Source of the DNA: Epinephelus fuscoguttatus
Taxonomy: Eukaryota > Chordata > Actinopteri > Perciformes > Serranidae
Length of the DNA stretch: 64,000 nucleotides
Assembly (NCBI RefSeq): GCF_011397635.1
Contig: NC_064754.1
Coordinates: 35,952,043-36,016,042 of the forward strand
Direction: 5' to 3'
The number at the start of each line of letters is the position of its first letter. Position 1 is the first letter of the stretch. The notes under the pieces are model-generated. The model saw nothing but the letters and a program-made list of their open reading frames with translations. It was not told the DNA's origin and did not search any database. Both the position numbers and the translations under genes were made by a program. Of the stretch, positions 23,375 through 39,729 are shown in pieces.

Positions 23375-24649
23375 AGTTACAGTGTGTATTTTTTCCAATT
23401 GTTTATTAGCAAATATCAACTATTGCTTTCATAAATATATATTTACTAAAGTGTAATGCAATTCACATACAAATGGAAGCCTTCTCATAGGCTTAGAATG
23501 ATTTCTCTACATATACACAGGCAGGGCGCGGTCTGCTCGAGGCTGCCATCGTGCGTCACCATATTTGAATACAGTGGCCGAAAGGGATATACGTGTTTCA
23601 CCTTTGGCGTTTACCTAGAACTTGCCGTCACTGGAGACGGTTAAGGTGAAGATCAATCCGGGGCGCTTCTGCGCGAACCTGCTTTGTACTTTTATGATTC
23701 TGTCGCACTTTAAATGGAGGACCACACATATGCTTTGCCCCGTAAGAGGGAAACCACACCACCAAATAAAAGAAAAAGATCAGATAAGCGAGGACGGGAC
23801 AAAACGCGAGTGAATATCGGCGTTGTTTATTCCAGGTGGAAAGAACTTCTGAAGGAGAAGGATTTCACAAGGGATGCGGAGGTTGCCTGCTTTCTGCTAG
23901 ACAGGTAATTCAATCTAATATTTTAAAATAATTTTGGCTTCATGTTTGCAACTACTTTTCTTTCTCGTCTAAGTTCGAGTGAGGGCTACGTTTACATGCT
24001 AAAGTTATCCTAGCCTTGGCTAACATTATCCCAGAACTACAGCTAAATGGTTAGCCTAGCCTACAGCCTAATCTGTTGATTCCTCTCGCGCTGCTGCGAA
24101 GGCTGCCACCCTCTCCTCCTCTTCCCTCTGGGTACCTGAGACACACCTCTTCGCCTGGCCGTTCCTGCACCGCTTCTACCACCTCGCCCCTTCCTCTCCC
24201 TGGTCTTCCTCCTCTCCCTCTCCCTCTTCCTCCTCTCCCTGTGTCCTGTGGAAGAACGCTCTGGAAACGCATATATTATAATCGTACCAACCTATATTTG
24301 CCGCACTGTGCCGTGACTATCACATAAAACGTGTTATTTTAGCATTACTGTGCTAATGTTTGCTTGTGTTACCAAAACAATTAGAAATATAACACTCCTA
24401 ACATATTATCTCACAGATAATCTATATCTCACTGGTAAGCTATAACATATCGTAACATGTTTTAGATTCCTAAATAAATATTTGCTAGATACTCCTGAAA
24501 AACTCGAAAAGCTCTGCTGTCTGCGCAAGTCTTTTTGTCCTACAAGGCCACTGTCACTTACCCAACGGGAGGGGTGAGTGAGTGAGCGCTGCAATCTAGA
24601 ATTTGACTGCTGATGTCACTGTTACTCACCATTTTTACACACTGAGGCT
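23375..24649 (+). mobile_element. TTAA-target transposon with a coding exon
   Basis: The element sits between TTAA copies at 23371-23374 and 24650-24653, inside the right arm of the palindromic MITE; the intact left arm (around 23040) shows the unoccupied site. Ends are AGTTACAGTGTGTA and, reverse-complemented, AGCCTCAGTGTGTA. TTAA use points to Kolobok or piggyBac-type elements. It carries a short coding segment (23714-23905) ending at a good splice donor, and a CT-rich stretch at 24100-24250. Confidence 0.82.
23714..23908 (+). pseudogene. Transposon exon: basic leader plus RWKELL domain
   Basis: From ATG 23714 the frame encodes a Lys/Arg-rich leader (about residues 10-33), then RVNIGVVYSRWKELLKEKDF and DAEVACFLLDR. 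The VNIGxxxxRWxxL...DAExAxFLL pattern recurs, as I recall it, in many unnamed fish proteins linked to DNA transposons; function is unknown to me. The codons end in CTAGACAG/GTAATT, a plausible 5' splice site, so this looks like one exon of a longer transposon gene whose remainder is absent or unrecognised here. Confidence 0.5.
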
Positions 24650-25796
24650 TTAATGTCAAGTTGCCATAATCAAGACAACCCAAACAATGTCAACTTGTCA
24701 TTACAAAAACCGAATGACACTTAATGACAGCAGTCATAAATGTTTATGACATGTACATAATGTTCATGACAGGTTCATGACCGTGTCATGTCATAGTTAT
24801 GACAGTGTCATGTCACTCTTATGTAAATACCTTCAAGTTAAGTGTTACCAAATATTTGAAACAATAGGTAAGGCCAAAACCATTTAGATCAAGACAACTG
24901 AGCTCCGCTTTACAGACATCATCTCAAACACACCCAATATAAAATAAATGGCTGTGATTTGCATGTCAGATTTGAAGTTACTGGAAATCTGTCCAAAGCT
25001 GATAATAAATAAAGCTGAATAATAGCAAATAAAACATAAGCTCAAATGTATTTATGTTTAAACTGTTTTACTTAAGTTGGGGATCTGAGTACTTCATCCA
25101 CTCCTGCCTATGGAAAGAATGTTGGGAAATGTGGCAAATCAAACTACTTTTGAATAAACAGAAGTCAGTATTCAGAACAGAGCTCAAATGACTTCAACAG
25201 ATTTCCTCTATGACATCTATAATGGTCCTGTGCATACTTATGTGTCATTATCTGAACACAATTTGCATGTTGGTATAAATTAAACATGCAGCTGTCTGAA
25301 ACTGAAATAACACCTCAGTCAGTGTAAAATCTGCAGGGCTGCACAGATCCAGTTACAAACCTGCAGCCTACATGAGCAATAGTATAGAGAGAGGAGAGCT
25401 GTGGAGGAGCTGCAGTCGCACTGAGCTTGAACCGTGGCAGCCAGGTCATCACGCTGCTCCCTGTTTCCATGTGTCAGCAGAGGAAATAAAGTGCAATACA
25501 CACAGACCAGGCCAGCACCAGAACAGTAAAATAACAAGCCAGCCAGTAAGACAAACACGAGCCAGAACAGATGATCCTGAAGGCTTTAGAGGAACAATGT
25601 TTGTTTTAAAAATAAACCATTTAACAGTAAATCTTCGACACCTTTGTGTTGATGGTGCCTGACGCCTAGTACAGAGCATTAGTGAAAAGAAAATTTTAGT
25701 GATCAAAATGCAAAATTGATGTGGTTCCAGCTTCTCAGATGTGAATATCTGCTTGCTTTCTCAAAACGATCACAAAACAATCAGTTGTATATCAAT

Positions 25797-26757
25797 GACT
25801 CACCTTGTGTTACTTGAATTTTTGAAGATATCTTTGTTTTCACATGCCTTCGCAGTAAATGAAGAATCCAAAAAACATGCTTTATGTAAAGTAAAAGGGG
25901 GCCATTTTTATAACAACAGCAAAACTATATGACTACATCTGTTTACAAACTCAAAAAGCTTGTGCAGTATAATCTAGTGCCTGACCAATATGGGATTTTT
26001 GAAACTGATTCCGCTGCTAAATTAAATTCAGAGAGGAAAAATTCATATATAGTGAATTTTTGAGGTGGAATGAAAACAGACCTTTTCTATTTGGACTGTG
26101 CACCAATTTTGCACCGATATGAACATGCAAAGGTGCTCAGGAGGCTGCTTTCTTAAACAAATAACTCTGTTACAGACTATTTAACACTGCCAAACATTTC
26201 TACAAATAAACATGACTGGATTTGCTAGATCCCTGGCTTATCTTTGTTTTGCAGGTATTACAGACAACTGCATTACCGTCTCTGGAGAAGTAGTTCCACA
26301 CCTTACTGCCTTTTCACTGTGGCTTCTCAGCCATCTCTAGGTGATAGAAGATAAATTGGTCGGGCTTTAGTGTAATCCAAGTCTCATTTATCCAGCTGTA
26401 TCGTCACTACTTCTCAAACACATGCATTATCGCCTATACCTTATTATTTAAAACACTTCTGCATATGAGTAGCATGCCTGGGCAAGTGTGTGCATTTCAG
26501 CAAAAATCCATGTGTTTGGGAAGTACATTGCACGAGTTGTGTGAGAGTTTGTAAACAGATGTTTTGATTTAGTTTTGGTGCTGTTAAACGTGGACCCCTA
26601 TGACTTCAATTCATCAAGCTTTTCTTCGTTTTTGGATTGTTTATTCAACGTGGACGCATGCGAGAAAAACAAAGCTTTCAAGAAGTTTTCTTAAAGAATT
26701 CAAGGGTGAGTACTTGATACACAAATGGTCATTTTGTGGGTGAAGTAGTCCTTTAAG
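25797..26757. mobile_element. Palindromic MITE with long inverted arms
   Basis: The left arm (about 25797-25970: 'actcaccttgtgttacttgaatt', 'catctgtttacaaactc') is matched in inverted orientation by the right arm (about 26480-26710: 'gagtttgtaaacagatg', 'aattcaagggtgagtact'). The right end 'tggtcattttgtgggtgaagtagtccttta' is a familiar fish MITE terminus. About 180 bases of unrelated repeat-like sequence lie between the arms. Confidence 0.55.
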
Positions 26758-27103
26758 CCACTAGTGGAGTGGATGTTAGATCTCATTGAAGCTCAGGAAA
26801 AAGACGTAGCATCACCCTTATTTGCACAATTTATCAAAAGGCAAATGTTGTTTAAGGGGAGAGAGAAATCAGTCAGTCTGTTGTCTTTGTCTATCAGTCA
26901 GTCTATCAGTCCTTGTTAATGACCTGCACATGTGGCTCCTGTTTGTCCCTGTTCAACAACCAAACACAGAGGCAGACGATAATAAACCTGGACAGCAGCA
27001 GGCAGACCAACTGTACAGTACAGGGAGAAGGCTGTGAGATGATATCCCTCCTCCTGTTCTCACTGGAGGCTACAAACACATGCATGCACAGATTCAAATC
27101 CAT

Positions 27104-27132
27104 GCACACACACACACACACACACACACACA
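27104..27132. repeat. (CA)n microsatellite
   Basis: AC dinucleotide run of about 29 bases. Confidence 0.9.
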
Positions 27133-27221
27133 AGTGTACAAACAACTCAAAGACTGTTTATCCTGATGACACTGTCCAGAGCCTATTAGCTTACCACTCT
27201 CTCACGCAAATGAATAATGTG

Positions 27222-27255
27222 GCAGCAGCAACAGCAGCAGCAGCAGCAGCAGCAG
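27222..27255. repeat. (CAG)n trinucleotide repeat
   Basis: GCA/CAG run interrupted once by CAA, in non-coding sequence upstream of evi5l exons. Confidence 0.92.
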
Positions 27256-28667
27256 CGGTGAGTGCACAGGAAAAGGTTGGCTGGGATAAGCCGGGGTGTG
27301 CTCGCATGTCACAGACGTTGTATGCAATCTTTTGTGTGCGCGTGTGATGGGAGGATCAGATATAGAAGAAGTTTCGAGGCTGTGGCGCACAGAAACAAGG
27401 TCACCAGGATGTGAGAATCAGATACCTGTTTCCTTGACGGTGAAATGTGTGAGATGCCTTTTGCACGGTGAGTGGATTTCGTAGATAAGCCTGAGAGTAA
27501 TCTCACTGTATCTCACACAAGGATATGATGAACGACCCATTACTCAGTGGTACATGTCCTTAGTCATGGGGCATTTAAGCCCTAATCACAATCAACAGAG
27601 TGAGATAATTAATTCCTTGAATAGTTTCCCCACTCCTAAAGAAAAAAGATAAGTGCCCGAGGGAGCTCTTCCATTTTGTGTAGTCAGCGGTATCTTTAAC
27701 CCTTCAACATCATACCACAAAAACTATGTCAGCTCTATACTTTTTATTCCACTCAGGAGGTAATGTGATATGTGCCTGGCCCAGACTTACAGCATAGATT
27801 CATTTAACACAGCGGTTATAGAGAAGTGCTGGTTTTCTGTCTTACAAGCCAGATGGATTTTTTAATCACTCACTGATTAAATGGATAAAGTAAAAAGAGC
27901 TTGATTAGGGGCCAAAACAACACTGACCCAATGACAATTCAAGCTAAGATGACCAATAAATGTGCAGGTTGGGGCTCGGTGTCAGTGGTGTGTATCAAGG
28001 ACAGCTCAGCACATCTGGATAGAAACACACAGGTGGATACAACATGGTAACCCCTCTGCCATCCATCCACTGTTGCTACTGAAGCAAAAAGGCATTTGTT
28101 AAAGGTGACAATGACTCCTACAACCCTTTGTCCTTACTTTAAGAGCCTGTAATCCCACTGACAGGAATGTTTGGACATGACAGCTCATTATCCCGGCCTG
28201 CTGTTTCTTGAGGATGCCTCAACAACAGGCCTACATGCTCTGCAGTCGGCTCATGGCTCGGCTGGATCAACATCTGTGGCCAAAATGACACATCATCCAC
28301 TCTGTGCGGCACCAAATGTCCCGGCTTTCCACAACAATGCGATTGTGTAACGATATTAAGAATGAGGGCGCAGAGAGCATGCTATGCCTTAGCAATAAAT
28401 ATGGTTTATGGGCTAATGAATGGGCCGTGTCTCCGTTGGCATGCCGTACAGTGGAATTTTTCGCTGAGATAAATGGAGCAGACGGATGGAGCTGCTGTTG
28501 ATGGGGCTTCACAGTGTTTTGCTATGAGGGCCTGTGTATATTTTAACGTTGAATTGAAACAAGCTATGAAGCTCTCGGGCCCGTACATAGGCTTCACACG
28601 GTAACATCTGATATTCCCTTTAAAGAAATAAGCACCTCAAATAGATAAATAAACATTAAAAGCCTAC

Positions 28668-28684
28668 CTGGACTCCTTTTCCAT
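28668..28684 (-). other. evi5l: Candidate evi5l 5' exon end with ATG
   Basis: The minus strand reads ATG GAA AAG GAG TCC AG followed by GTAGGC, a usable 5' splice site, just downstream of a CpG-rich block. It may be the 3' end of the evi5l first exon. Joined to an acceptor at 10858 it would read in frame into the coding exon; joined to the stronger acceptor near 10918 it would hit a stop, making it a short upstream frame. Which is used cannot be decided here. Confidence 0.35.
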
Positions 28685-28794
28685 AATCAGAGCGGTGCGT
28701 TTATGGTCGCTCCCACATCAGCCCGTCGTAAACGTCAAACGTATGTTATGTTACCAGCTAATTAAAATCTTAATAGATCACCGAGGACAAATAC

Positions 28795-28910
28795 AGAGAG
28801 ACCGTCCAACGCAGTGCCATCGTCCTGCCGCCGCTCGACCGGGAGGCAGCGCCGCGTCGCACAGCTGGTCGCGAGCCCTCTGCACGCGGAGAGGCTCGTG
28901 TGTGTGTGTG
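28795..28910 (-). promoter_or_regulatory. evi5l: CpG-rich block, probable evi5l promoter
   Basis: CpG dinucleotides are dense here (cgtcctgccgccgctcgaccggg, cgccgcgtcgcac, gtcgcgagc) against an AT-rich background, with a candidate splice donor on the minus strand about 130 bases downstream. This pattern fits a TATA-less promoter of the minus-strand gene. No TATA box was seen. Confidence 0.5.
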
Positions 28911-28915
28911 TCAAC

Positions 28916-31790
28916 TGAACTAGAGGAGGAAAATATTTCTGTACAGATCCGCTAAAATAACCATGACAGCCGCGCGATGTAGCCTGCGGTTCATCGGAGA
29001 TATGGCATAAACGGCAGCATCAATCATTACCAGCGAGTCACACAGAGTGGCTGGCGTTCTGTGCTTCGGTTGAGCACGAGGTGGGGCGCACCAATCAGGT
29101 GGCAGGATGAGAAATGACTGACAAGTCACGAACCAATTGTCTGCTCAGACTGCGGGATCCCTTTAGAAGGACAACAAAGGTGGCTAATCAGCATAGAGCT
29201 TTATTTTGCAGGGAGGCGGGATCAGCAGGTGTCATACAGCGGTGTCAGCTTTAACGGATTTACTGTGTATGACTACTAAACGATTAATTATGTGACAAAT
29301 TAGGTTGTATGTGATGATTTCAATTGATAACTGGCTTTGTGAGTGATTATGCCATAACAACAAACTCTAGTCTTATCATATCTAAGCGCCTGTGAACTGT
29401 ATGGCTATGTTTTTACTGTTATTTCTTAAAAAAAAATAACTTTATTTTGATTTTTTGCTAAAATTAGAAGTAGACCTACCTGTTCTGTGTCACCTGAGCT
29501 TGTCGTGAGATTGGCAGCAGGTAGCCTACTGCACAGTGGTGAATGAAGGCAGTACTCTGATACTTTACTTAAGAAAATATAACTAAAGGCTATCACACTG
29601 TAAAAAAAAATACCTGCATTAAAATGTTACTTATATGTAAATATTATCAGTAAAATGCACTTAGAATGTTAAAAGCAAAAATGTGGATTTATTATACATT
29701 AGTTTATTTGATTATTTTTGCTTATTCAACAATGTCTTACATTTCACTTGGGGTTTTGTATAATATATTGTTGGATTGTTTAATCTGTATGTTAATCTGA
29801 ATTTGTTAAGTAACTAGCCTATAGCTGTCAGATAATTTAGTGGAGTAAAAGAAAAATGTTTCCCTGTAAACTGTAATGAAGTAGTAGTATCCTGAAAAGG
29901 CCTTAAAAAGGAAATATGCTAATAAAGTTCAAGTAGGCTACCTCAAAATTATACCTTAGTACAGCATTGGGTAAATGCACATTGCTACATTACACCACTG
30001 TCACTGTTTTAATGCAGCATACACCATGTGACTTTGTCTTTTCTTTTTTTTTCTCTCCCTCTTTTATCTCTTTTATGTTCATGGTTTACAGCCCCCTGAG
30101 CCTACAACACTGTATTCAGGAGTAGATTTATGCTCAAACAATTGACCAGTGTTAGCCTTTAGCTCCTGAGCTGAATGTGCAAACCACAGAAACTCACTCA
30201 CATTGAACAAGATCAGATGGGACATAAACGAGGCAAAGACAAAGGCTATCACACATGAACTGTAGTCATTTTCAAGATAAGCTTGATAAAACAACACCAC
30301 AGCCACTGTCATCACATTTAGGGCCTGGATCTCTAGCCCAGGTGGACCACTTCCTGCATAAGAGAGACAACACAGAAAAACCTCAATGTGTGACTTCAAT
30401 ACTAGTGCTACTAGATAGAGGACATCCAACTCTATTGCAGTATGAGCTGTAGGATGGTTGGACTGCAGGGGATGAGATGCTGCAGATGACCTATACAGTG
30501 GGGGGGAAAAAAACAGCTCTCAACCTGAGATACAACAACAGGAGGCTGTGAAAGGAGAGGAACATCTTGGCCACAGAGCTAGCAGAAGGAAGGTGGCCAA
30601 AATATTTATCTGGTAGTGAAACATTAATTTTGTACACATTCCATTAAAGGTACTGGTAGCTGAATGTTTGCTTGTAATGACTGGTATTGCAAAAACTGTG
30701 GGAAAAGACATTAGTGGAAGGTCATACTCATTCAATCACCCAGTTTTCCTTTTAAGAACTGTGCTGAATTTAAATTATAAATAGAGATTTGATCCTTCCA
30801 CAACAGCAGAAACAAAGATAGGGCATCTTTAATTCAGTTCTGATTAGATGCCTATATTGATGCTTTTTAACATAGACATGCCTTGAGGGATGTTCTAAGC
30901 TTTTGTACCGAGGCCCCATGTGACAAACATGAGCAAAGGTCATTCATAGATCATGCATTTGATGATAACTGTTACCTGGCCAAATGTCTTTACTTTATTG
31001 CCATCAAGTGGACATATTGGATACTGCAGCTCCCAATGCTTTTGGGGCTATTGTAGCACGCAAATGTTGCAAATGCTCAGTGCTGCATGGGAAATATCAT
31101 GAACATACTAACTAGACTAACAATGCAATAGCTTAATAATCATGGCACAAGACTTTCACTCTCTTAAAACATCCTATCATAAGATAAAAAGATAAAATTT
31201 CCGTCGAGAATATTATCCGTCCTATCTGTAACAATAGTCCATCATAAAAAAATCTAAAGCAATAAAAGGCATAATAATAGTTTATTAAATAGTACAATTT
31301 TGGCCCTTCTCCCTGACCGCTGTGATTCTGACCAATCACAGCCTTGGAGAAGTGGCGACGGTCTCATCTGCAGACGCTTGTGACGCACAGATGCATTCAG
31401 ATGATGTCACAAATAAGGGAATATTGATTTACAGTATATAGACCGAATTATTTGACTGTCATATAACAGGAACATGGAGATGTATGACTTTAAAGTTACC
31501 AAGGAATTGGTTTAAGCGGCGGAGAATCCGAAAGCCACGCCATCAATTGGTGTCAAAATGATTTTTTAACGATGTACACTTTTATATTTGTAAATCTAAT
31601 GGACAAAATTGCACCTCAGGGTTTTGTGTGTGTAAAGTAAAACAACGCCCTAATAATTTTGTCGCATGATTCATTTTGTTGTTGGGCAAAACCATCATAA
31701 CACGTACTTTTTATAGCCATTGAGCCACACCATGAGTCACACTACATCGAGAGCGTGAGGTTTTTCGGTGTACCTGAACGCACCATACAT
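28916..31790. other. Divergent intergenic region evi5l / ddx39a
   Basis: About 2.9 kb between the putative evi5l promoter and ddx39a. It contains one complete-looking MITE (29534-30000). The remainder shows no open frame with a known domain and no clear element. Confidence 0.5.
29534..30000. mobile_element. CAGTGGTG-family MITE, 467 bp
   Basis: The copy begins CAGTGGTGAATGAAGGCAGTACTCTGAT and ends GCTACATTACACCACTG, with interior words (actgtaaaaa, atattatcag, gctgtcagataattt) shared with the 22.05 kb copy. No target duplication is evident, so it is old. Confidence 0.65.
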
Positions 31791-31874
31791 GTGTGCTCAC
31801 TGTGCTGTGAATCCTTGATATCTCTGTAGAATCACGCACATTGACATCGGCGGGACATTAAACATCACACCAAG
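31791..31874 (+). other. ddx39a: ddx39a non-coding first exon (3' end)
   Basis: The sequence ...ACATCACACCAAG is followed by GTATTG at 31875, a usable donor in front of a 932-base intron whose acceptor lies directly before the start codon. The 5' boundary is a guess: no TATA box is visible. Confidence 0.4.
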
Positions 31875-32806
31875 GTATTGTGCCGTGCCTTCGTGGTTTT
31901 CACAGTAAATTCGTCAGAATTTAGATGCATTTAATTATAAATTGAAATTTCTTTAAAATACTTTGTAGAAGTGGCTCGATTTGGGGCTTTGCGAGTTGCT
32001 TCGGTAGCCAACACGCTAGCTGGGTGATCATTAGCTTTGTTTTGAGTTAGCCAATTAGCTTTAGCTGTTTAGTTGTAGTGCGAATTCTTGTTTTTCTGAC
32101 AATTCATCCACTATACAATACCATATCCTGTAACAACGTTATGCTAGAGACCTAAGATATCCCGTATAGGTAAATAGTAGGGTTGGTTAAAGTACTTCGT
32201 GAGCCACTTTGAATTGTTAGCTGCTCGCTTGCTAACTAGCCGGCTTGAATGAAAGAGAATGGCGAGGAGCGCTGTCTCTGCCGGAGCACACCGGTCGGCC
32301 ATCATTTGCAGGCAGCCTAATTGTGGCTAAACCAACGGGAACCATTTATCACGTTTGTAGCTTAAGACTGCACAAACAGAGGTTAATATGAACGTCCCCC
32401 TTCCAAGAATTCATTCATTCGTTTTGTTGCGAACCGCGACTGCGGCCTGCTAACTTTAGCCAAATCATCCTTCTGCTAACGTAAGCTAACTTGCGACAGC
32501 TGATAGAGTTTCGGATCATTTGGGCACCAAGCTGGTAACAAACAAAACCAATTTCTAGATTAACTTATCCCGTGAAACAGACTTTATCAGACACATGAAA
32601 TAACGATGATATGCATCACCAGATATGAGAATTTATGAAGAATGTTTGATTACGTTGATTTATCTAAGAGTTATCATTTGAATTTAAATAGACTACTCGG
32701 CCTTCATCTCAAATGTGAGCTTGCATCCTGAAGAAGACTTTGACACAGTCTACTGTTTGAGCAAAGTTTTGAGACAAATATGCTGATATACATTGTGTTC
32801 ATACAG
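31875..32806 (+). other. ddx39a: ddx39a first intron
   Basis: Intron in the 5' untranslated region, from GTATTG to TTCATACAG. It is mildly CpG-bearing near 32240-32300 (cgaggagcgctgtctctgccggag), which could belong to the promoter. No other feature was recognised. Confidence 0.4.
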
Positions 32807-37948
<5,142 letters not shown>

Positions 37949-38215
37949 GTGGAGAAGCGTCTTACCAGTGAAGATCATGTGTGACCCATGGTGTTGCCGT
38001 ATTTTGGTGGAGGAATAAACCCCCTCAACATTTATTTTAAAGCCCTCCTCGCACCATATATGTTGGCAAGTTCATAATGATAAAAATGGTTGGTTTTTTT
38101 TCTAATTTTTATGTCTTTGCAGGGTGCTTGTTTTAGTGTTTTCCTTGTTAAAACATGGACGTATTGTTTTGGTTGAACAAATAAACTTTTTATACTTTAT
38201 TTAATGGTGTTTTTT
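37949..38215 (+). other. ddx39a: ddx39a 3' untranslated region and polyadenylation signals
   Basis: AATAAA occurs at 38014-38019 and 38180-38185; the second is followed by a T-rich stretch at 38209-38222 and is the more likely main site. The end coordinate is approximate. Confidence 0.6.
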
Positions 38216-38860
38216 TTTTTTTGGCAGTCACATTAAACAAAGTTACACTGCCTTTGTATCATAAAATACAAACTGTATTGTAGTTAATTATCCTTACAAG
38301 CAGAGGGCGCTATCATCATAGTTTCAAGCACATAGCCATACAGTTTCCAAACAGTTGGCTACTTAAAACTGGCTGCCAATTTTGAAACAGTACAAGTTGA
38401 CTTAACATAAAACCTCGTGTGAAACATGAGCTCAGCAGACAGTTTGGGGCAGGAAACGGCGTTTTATCACATGGATGGACCACCAAAAACATGTGACAGC
38501 TACACTTGAGCCACAGAAGTGTACAAAAGTGACAAAAAGACAAACTTGGATCCAAATAAAGAAAATATATTTACAGATTACATTGTGATCCAAAGTAAAT
38601 TCTCAAATACAGGGTTGTAAGACATTTCTCTACGCTGCATTTAATGCACAAACAAGAAATCAATTGGCATTGGTCCAGTCCTGTCTGAACGCTTGTATCA
38701 GTTCCAGATAGCGTTCCTTATCATTTGAACAGTCTGTGAGTTAAAGAGGAACAGTGTCATTCATTGCTATGTGTAGATATAAATGGCTTGTGTGCCAATA
38801 AAAGGCACCATTGTGCAGTCTGTGCTTATGTTCATGACATGCTGATTTTACACATTTTAA
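38216..38860. other. Gap between converging ddx39a and ccn1l
   Basis: Short non-coding interval between the two 3' ends. No gene or mobile element recognised. Confidence 0.4.
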
Positions 38861-39423
38861 AATTTAAAAAAAAAAAGTATTTTATTTCTACATAAAGCTG
38901 CAAAAGATTATTTTGCTTGTTGTTACTGATTTGTCACAGTGCATTGAGGGATATGGAGTCATGACAGTATGTGAGGCTGCTGTTGGCAGGTGAAGTGATC
39001 CTTGTGCACTGCTGTCATAGTTCCCAAATTTCAGTGCTAAACAAAGTGCTTTGTTGCTCTTGTAGTGTTTCTCCTCTCAGGCAGAGCTGAGGGTGTCAAA
39101 AAAAAAAAAAAAAAAAAAAAATCATCCACCCACACCTGAACTAGCAATCAGTCCAGAGTGGAGGAAGTCAAGGGGTGCTTCAGGGCTCTAATTTAGGTCC
39201 CATGTCTGTTTGAACAGGAGCGGGCACGTGTACAATCTGCTCCGGTCATATAATAAGATCACAATAAAGGGTTGCCTTTATGATTGAGAATAAAGGCGCT
39301 CCTGGTCTTCACTCACTTGGAGCCAGATGAGAAGAATGGCCCCTAGTCCTGAAGTGTCTTTCTTCATCAAGAAACTTGACCTCATCACATTCAAATAAAA
39401 TAAAAAAAAAATCCTCCTCAGTA
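38861..39423 (-). other. ccn1l: ccn1l 3' untranslated region (approximate)
   Basis: Reading leftwards from the stop codon, the first well-placed AATAAA on the minus strand is at 38886-38881, followed by a T-rich run. The region contains a 24-base A tract on the plus strand (39098-39121), which would be poly-U in the transcript. Confidence 0.4.
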
Positions 39424-39729
39424 CTAGTCTATAAATTGGTGTGTATCTCCGTACATCCACTGCTGTGGAGGGAGGGCCACTTCATTGAGGTGGCCGCAGT
39501 CGTCGCTGCATTTACACGACTGGATGAACATGGCAGACCTCTGGAAACGCTCACCGTCCGGGCAGACAAAGGTCACGGGGACGGTACGTGTGCGGCGTGG
39601 CGAGCAACACCGTCCATCTGTGCACACACCGCAGTAGTTGGGCCGGTAGAGGCGGACACTCACACATTCTCCGTAGGACAGGCGGATGGGCTCTGGGGCT
39701 TTCTGGGTCGGGGAGCACTTCTTCCCTCT
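39424..39729 (-). CDS. ccn1l: ccn1l exon 6: cystine-knot (CT) domain
   Basis: Residues 279-379 and the stop TAG (39426-39424). Cysteine pattern CVSV ... [12 protein letters not shown] ... FVC ... [10 protein letters not shown] fits the CT knot. Basic residues of the heparin-binding stretch are fewer than in CCN1. Confidence 0.95.
   Translation of the reverse strand, partial: RGKKCSPTQKAPEPIRLSYGECVSVRLYRPNYCGVCTDGRCCSPRRTRTVPVTFVCPDGERFQRSAMFIQSCKCSDDCGHLNEVALPPQQWMYGDTHQFID

Larger units (their letters stand above)
22846..24849. mobile_element. Palindromic MITE with AAATATTT target duplication
   Basis: Left end GGTAACACTTCACTTGAAGGTA is mirrored by right end TACCTTCAAGTTAAGTGTTACC, and both are flanked by AAATATTT (22838-22845 and 24850-24857). 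The two arms, about 500 and 730 bases without the insert, are near-perfect inverted copies rich in TGTCATGAC/TTATGACA words, so a single strand could fold into a long hairpin. The 8-bp duplication suggests hAT mobilisation. The right arm is interrupted by the TTAA element 23375-24649. Confidence 0.85.
22054..25106. mobile_element. Outer MITE (CAGTGGTG family) split by nested insertions
   Basis: The left end CAGTGGTGAAACAAAATACATTTACTCAAG and the right end ...GATCTGAGTACTTCATCCACTCCTG are the two termini of one fish MITE family. About 2.5 kb of other transposon sequence separates them (22846-24849 and neighbours). Flanking 8-mers (gctagtga/cctatgga) match at only 5 of 8 positions, so common origin of the two ends is inferred. 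Confidence 0.55.
10830..28667 (-). other. evi5l: evi5l 5' region / first intron, transposon-rich
   Basis: About 17.8 kb between the first coding exon and the candidate promoter exon. It contains CA repeats, a hAT BED remnant, several hAT and palindromic MITEs, and the nested stack at 22.05-25.11 kb. From 10910 to 12300, 14700 to 16640, 17290 to 19200, 20640 to 22040 and 26830 to 28660 I see no gene or clear element beyond simple repeats. Confidence 0.5.

Noticed and set aside
23714..23908. Possible host gene exon on the plus strand
   Set aside because: It lies wholly inside TTAA-flanked transposon ends and has no host splice partners in view; kept only as a transposon exon.
27222..27255. CAG repeat as a polyglutamine-coding exon
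   Set aside because: The surrounding frames are short and carry no known domain or splice support.
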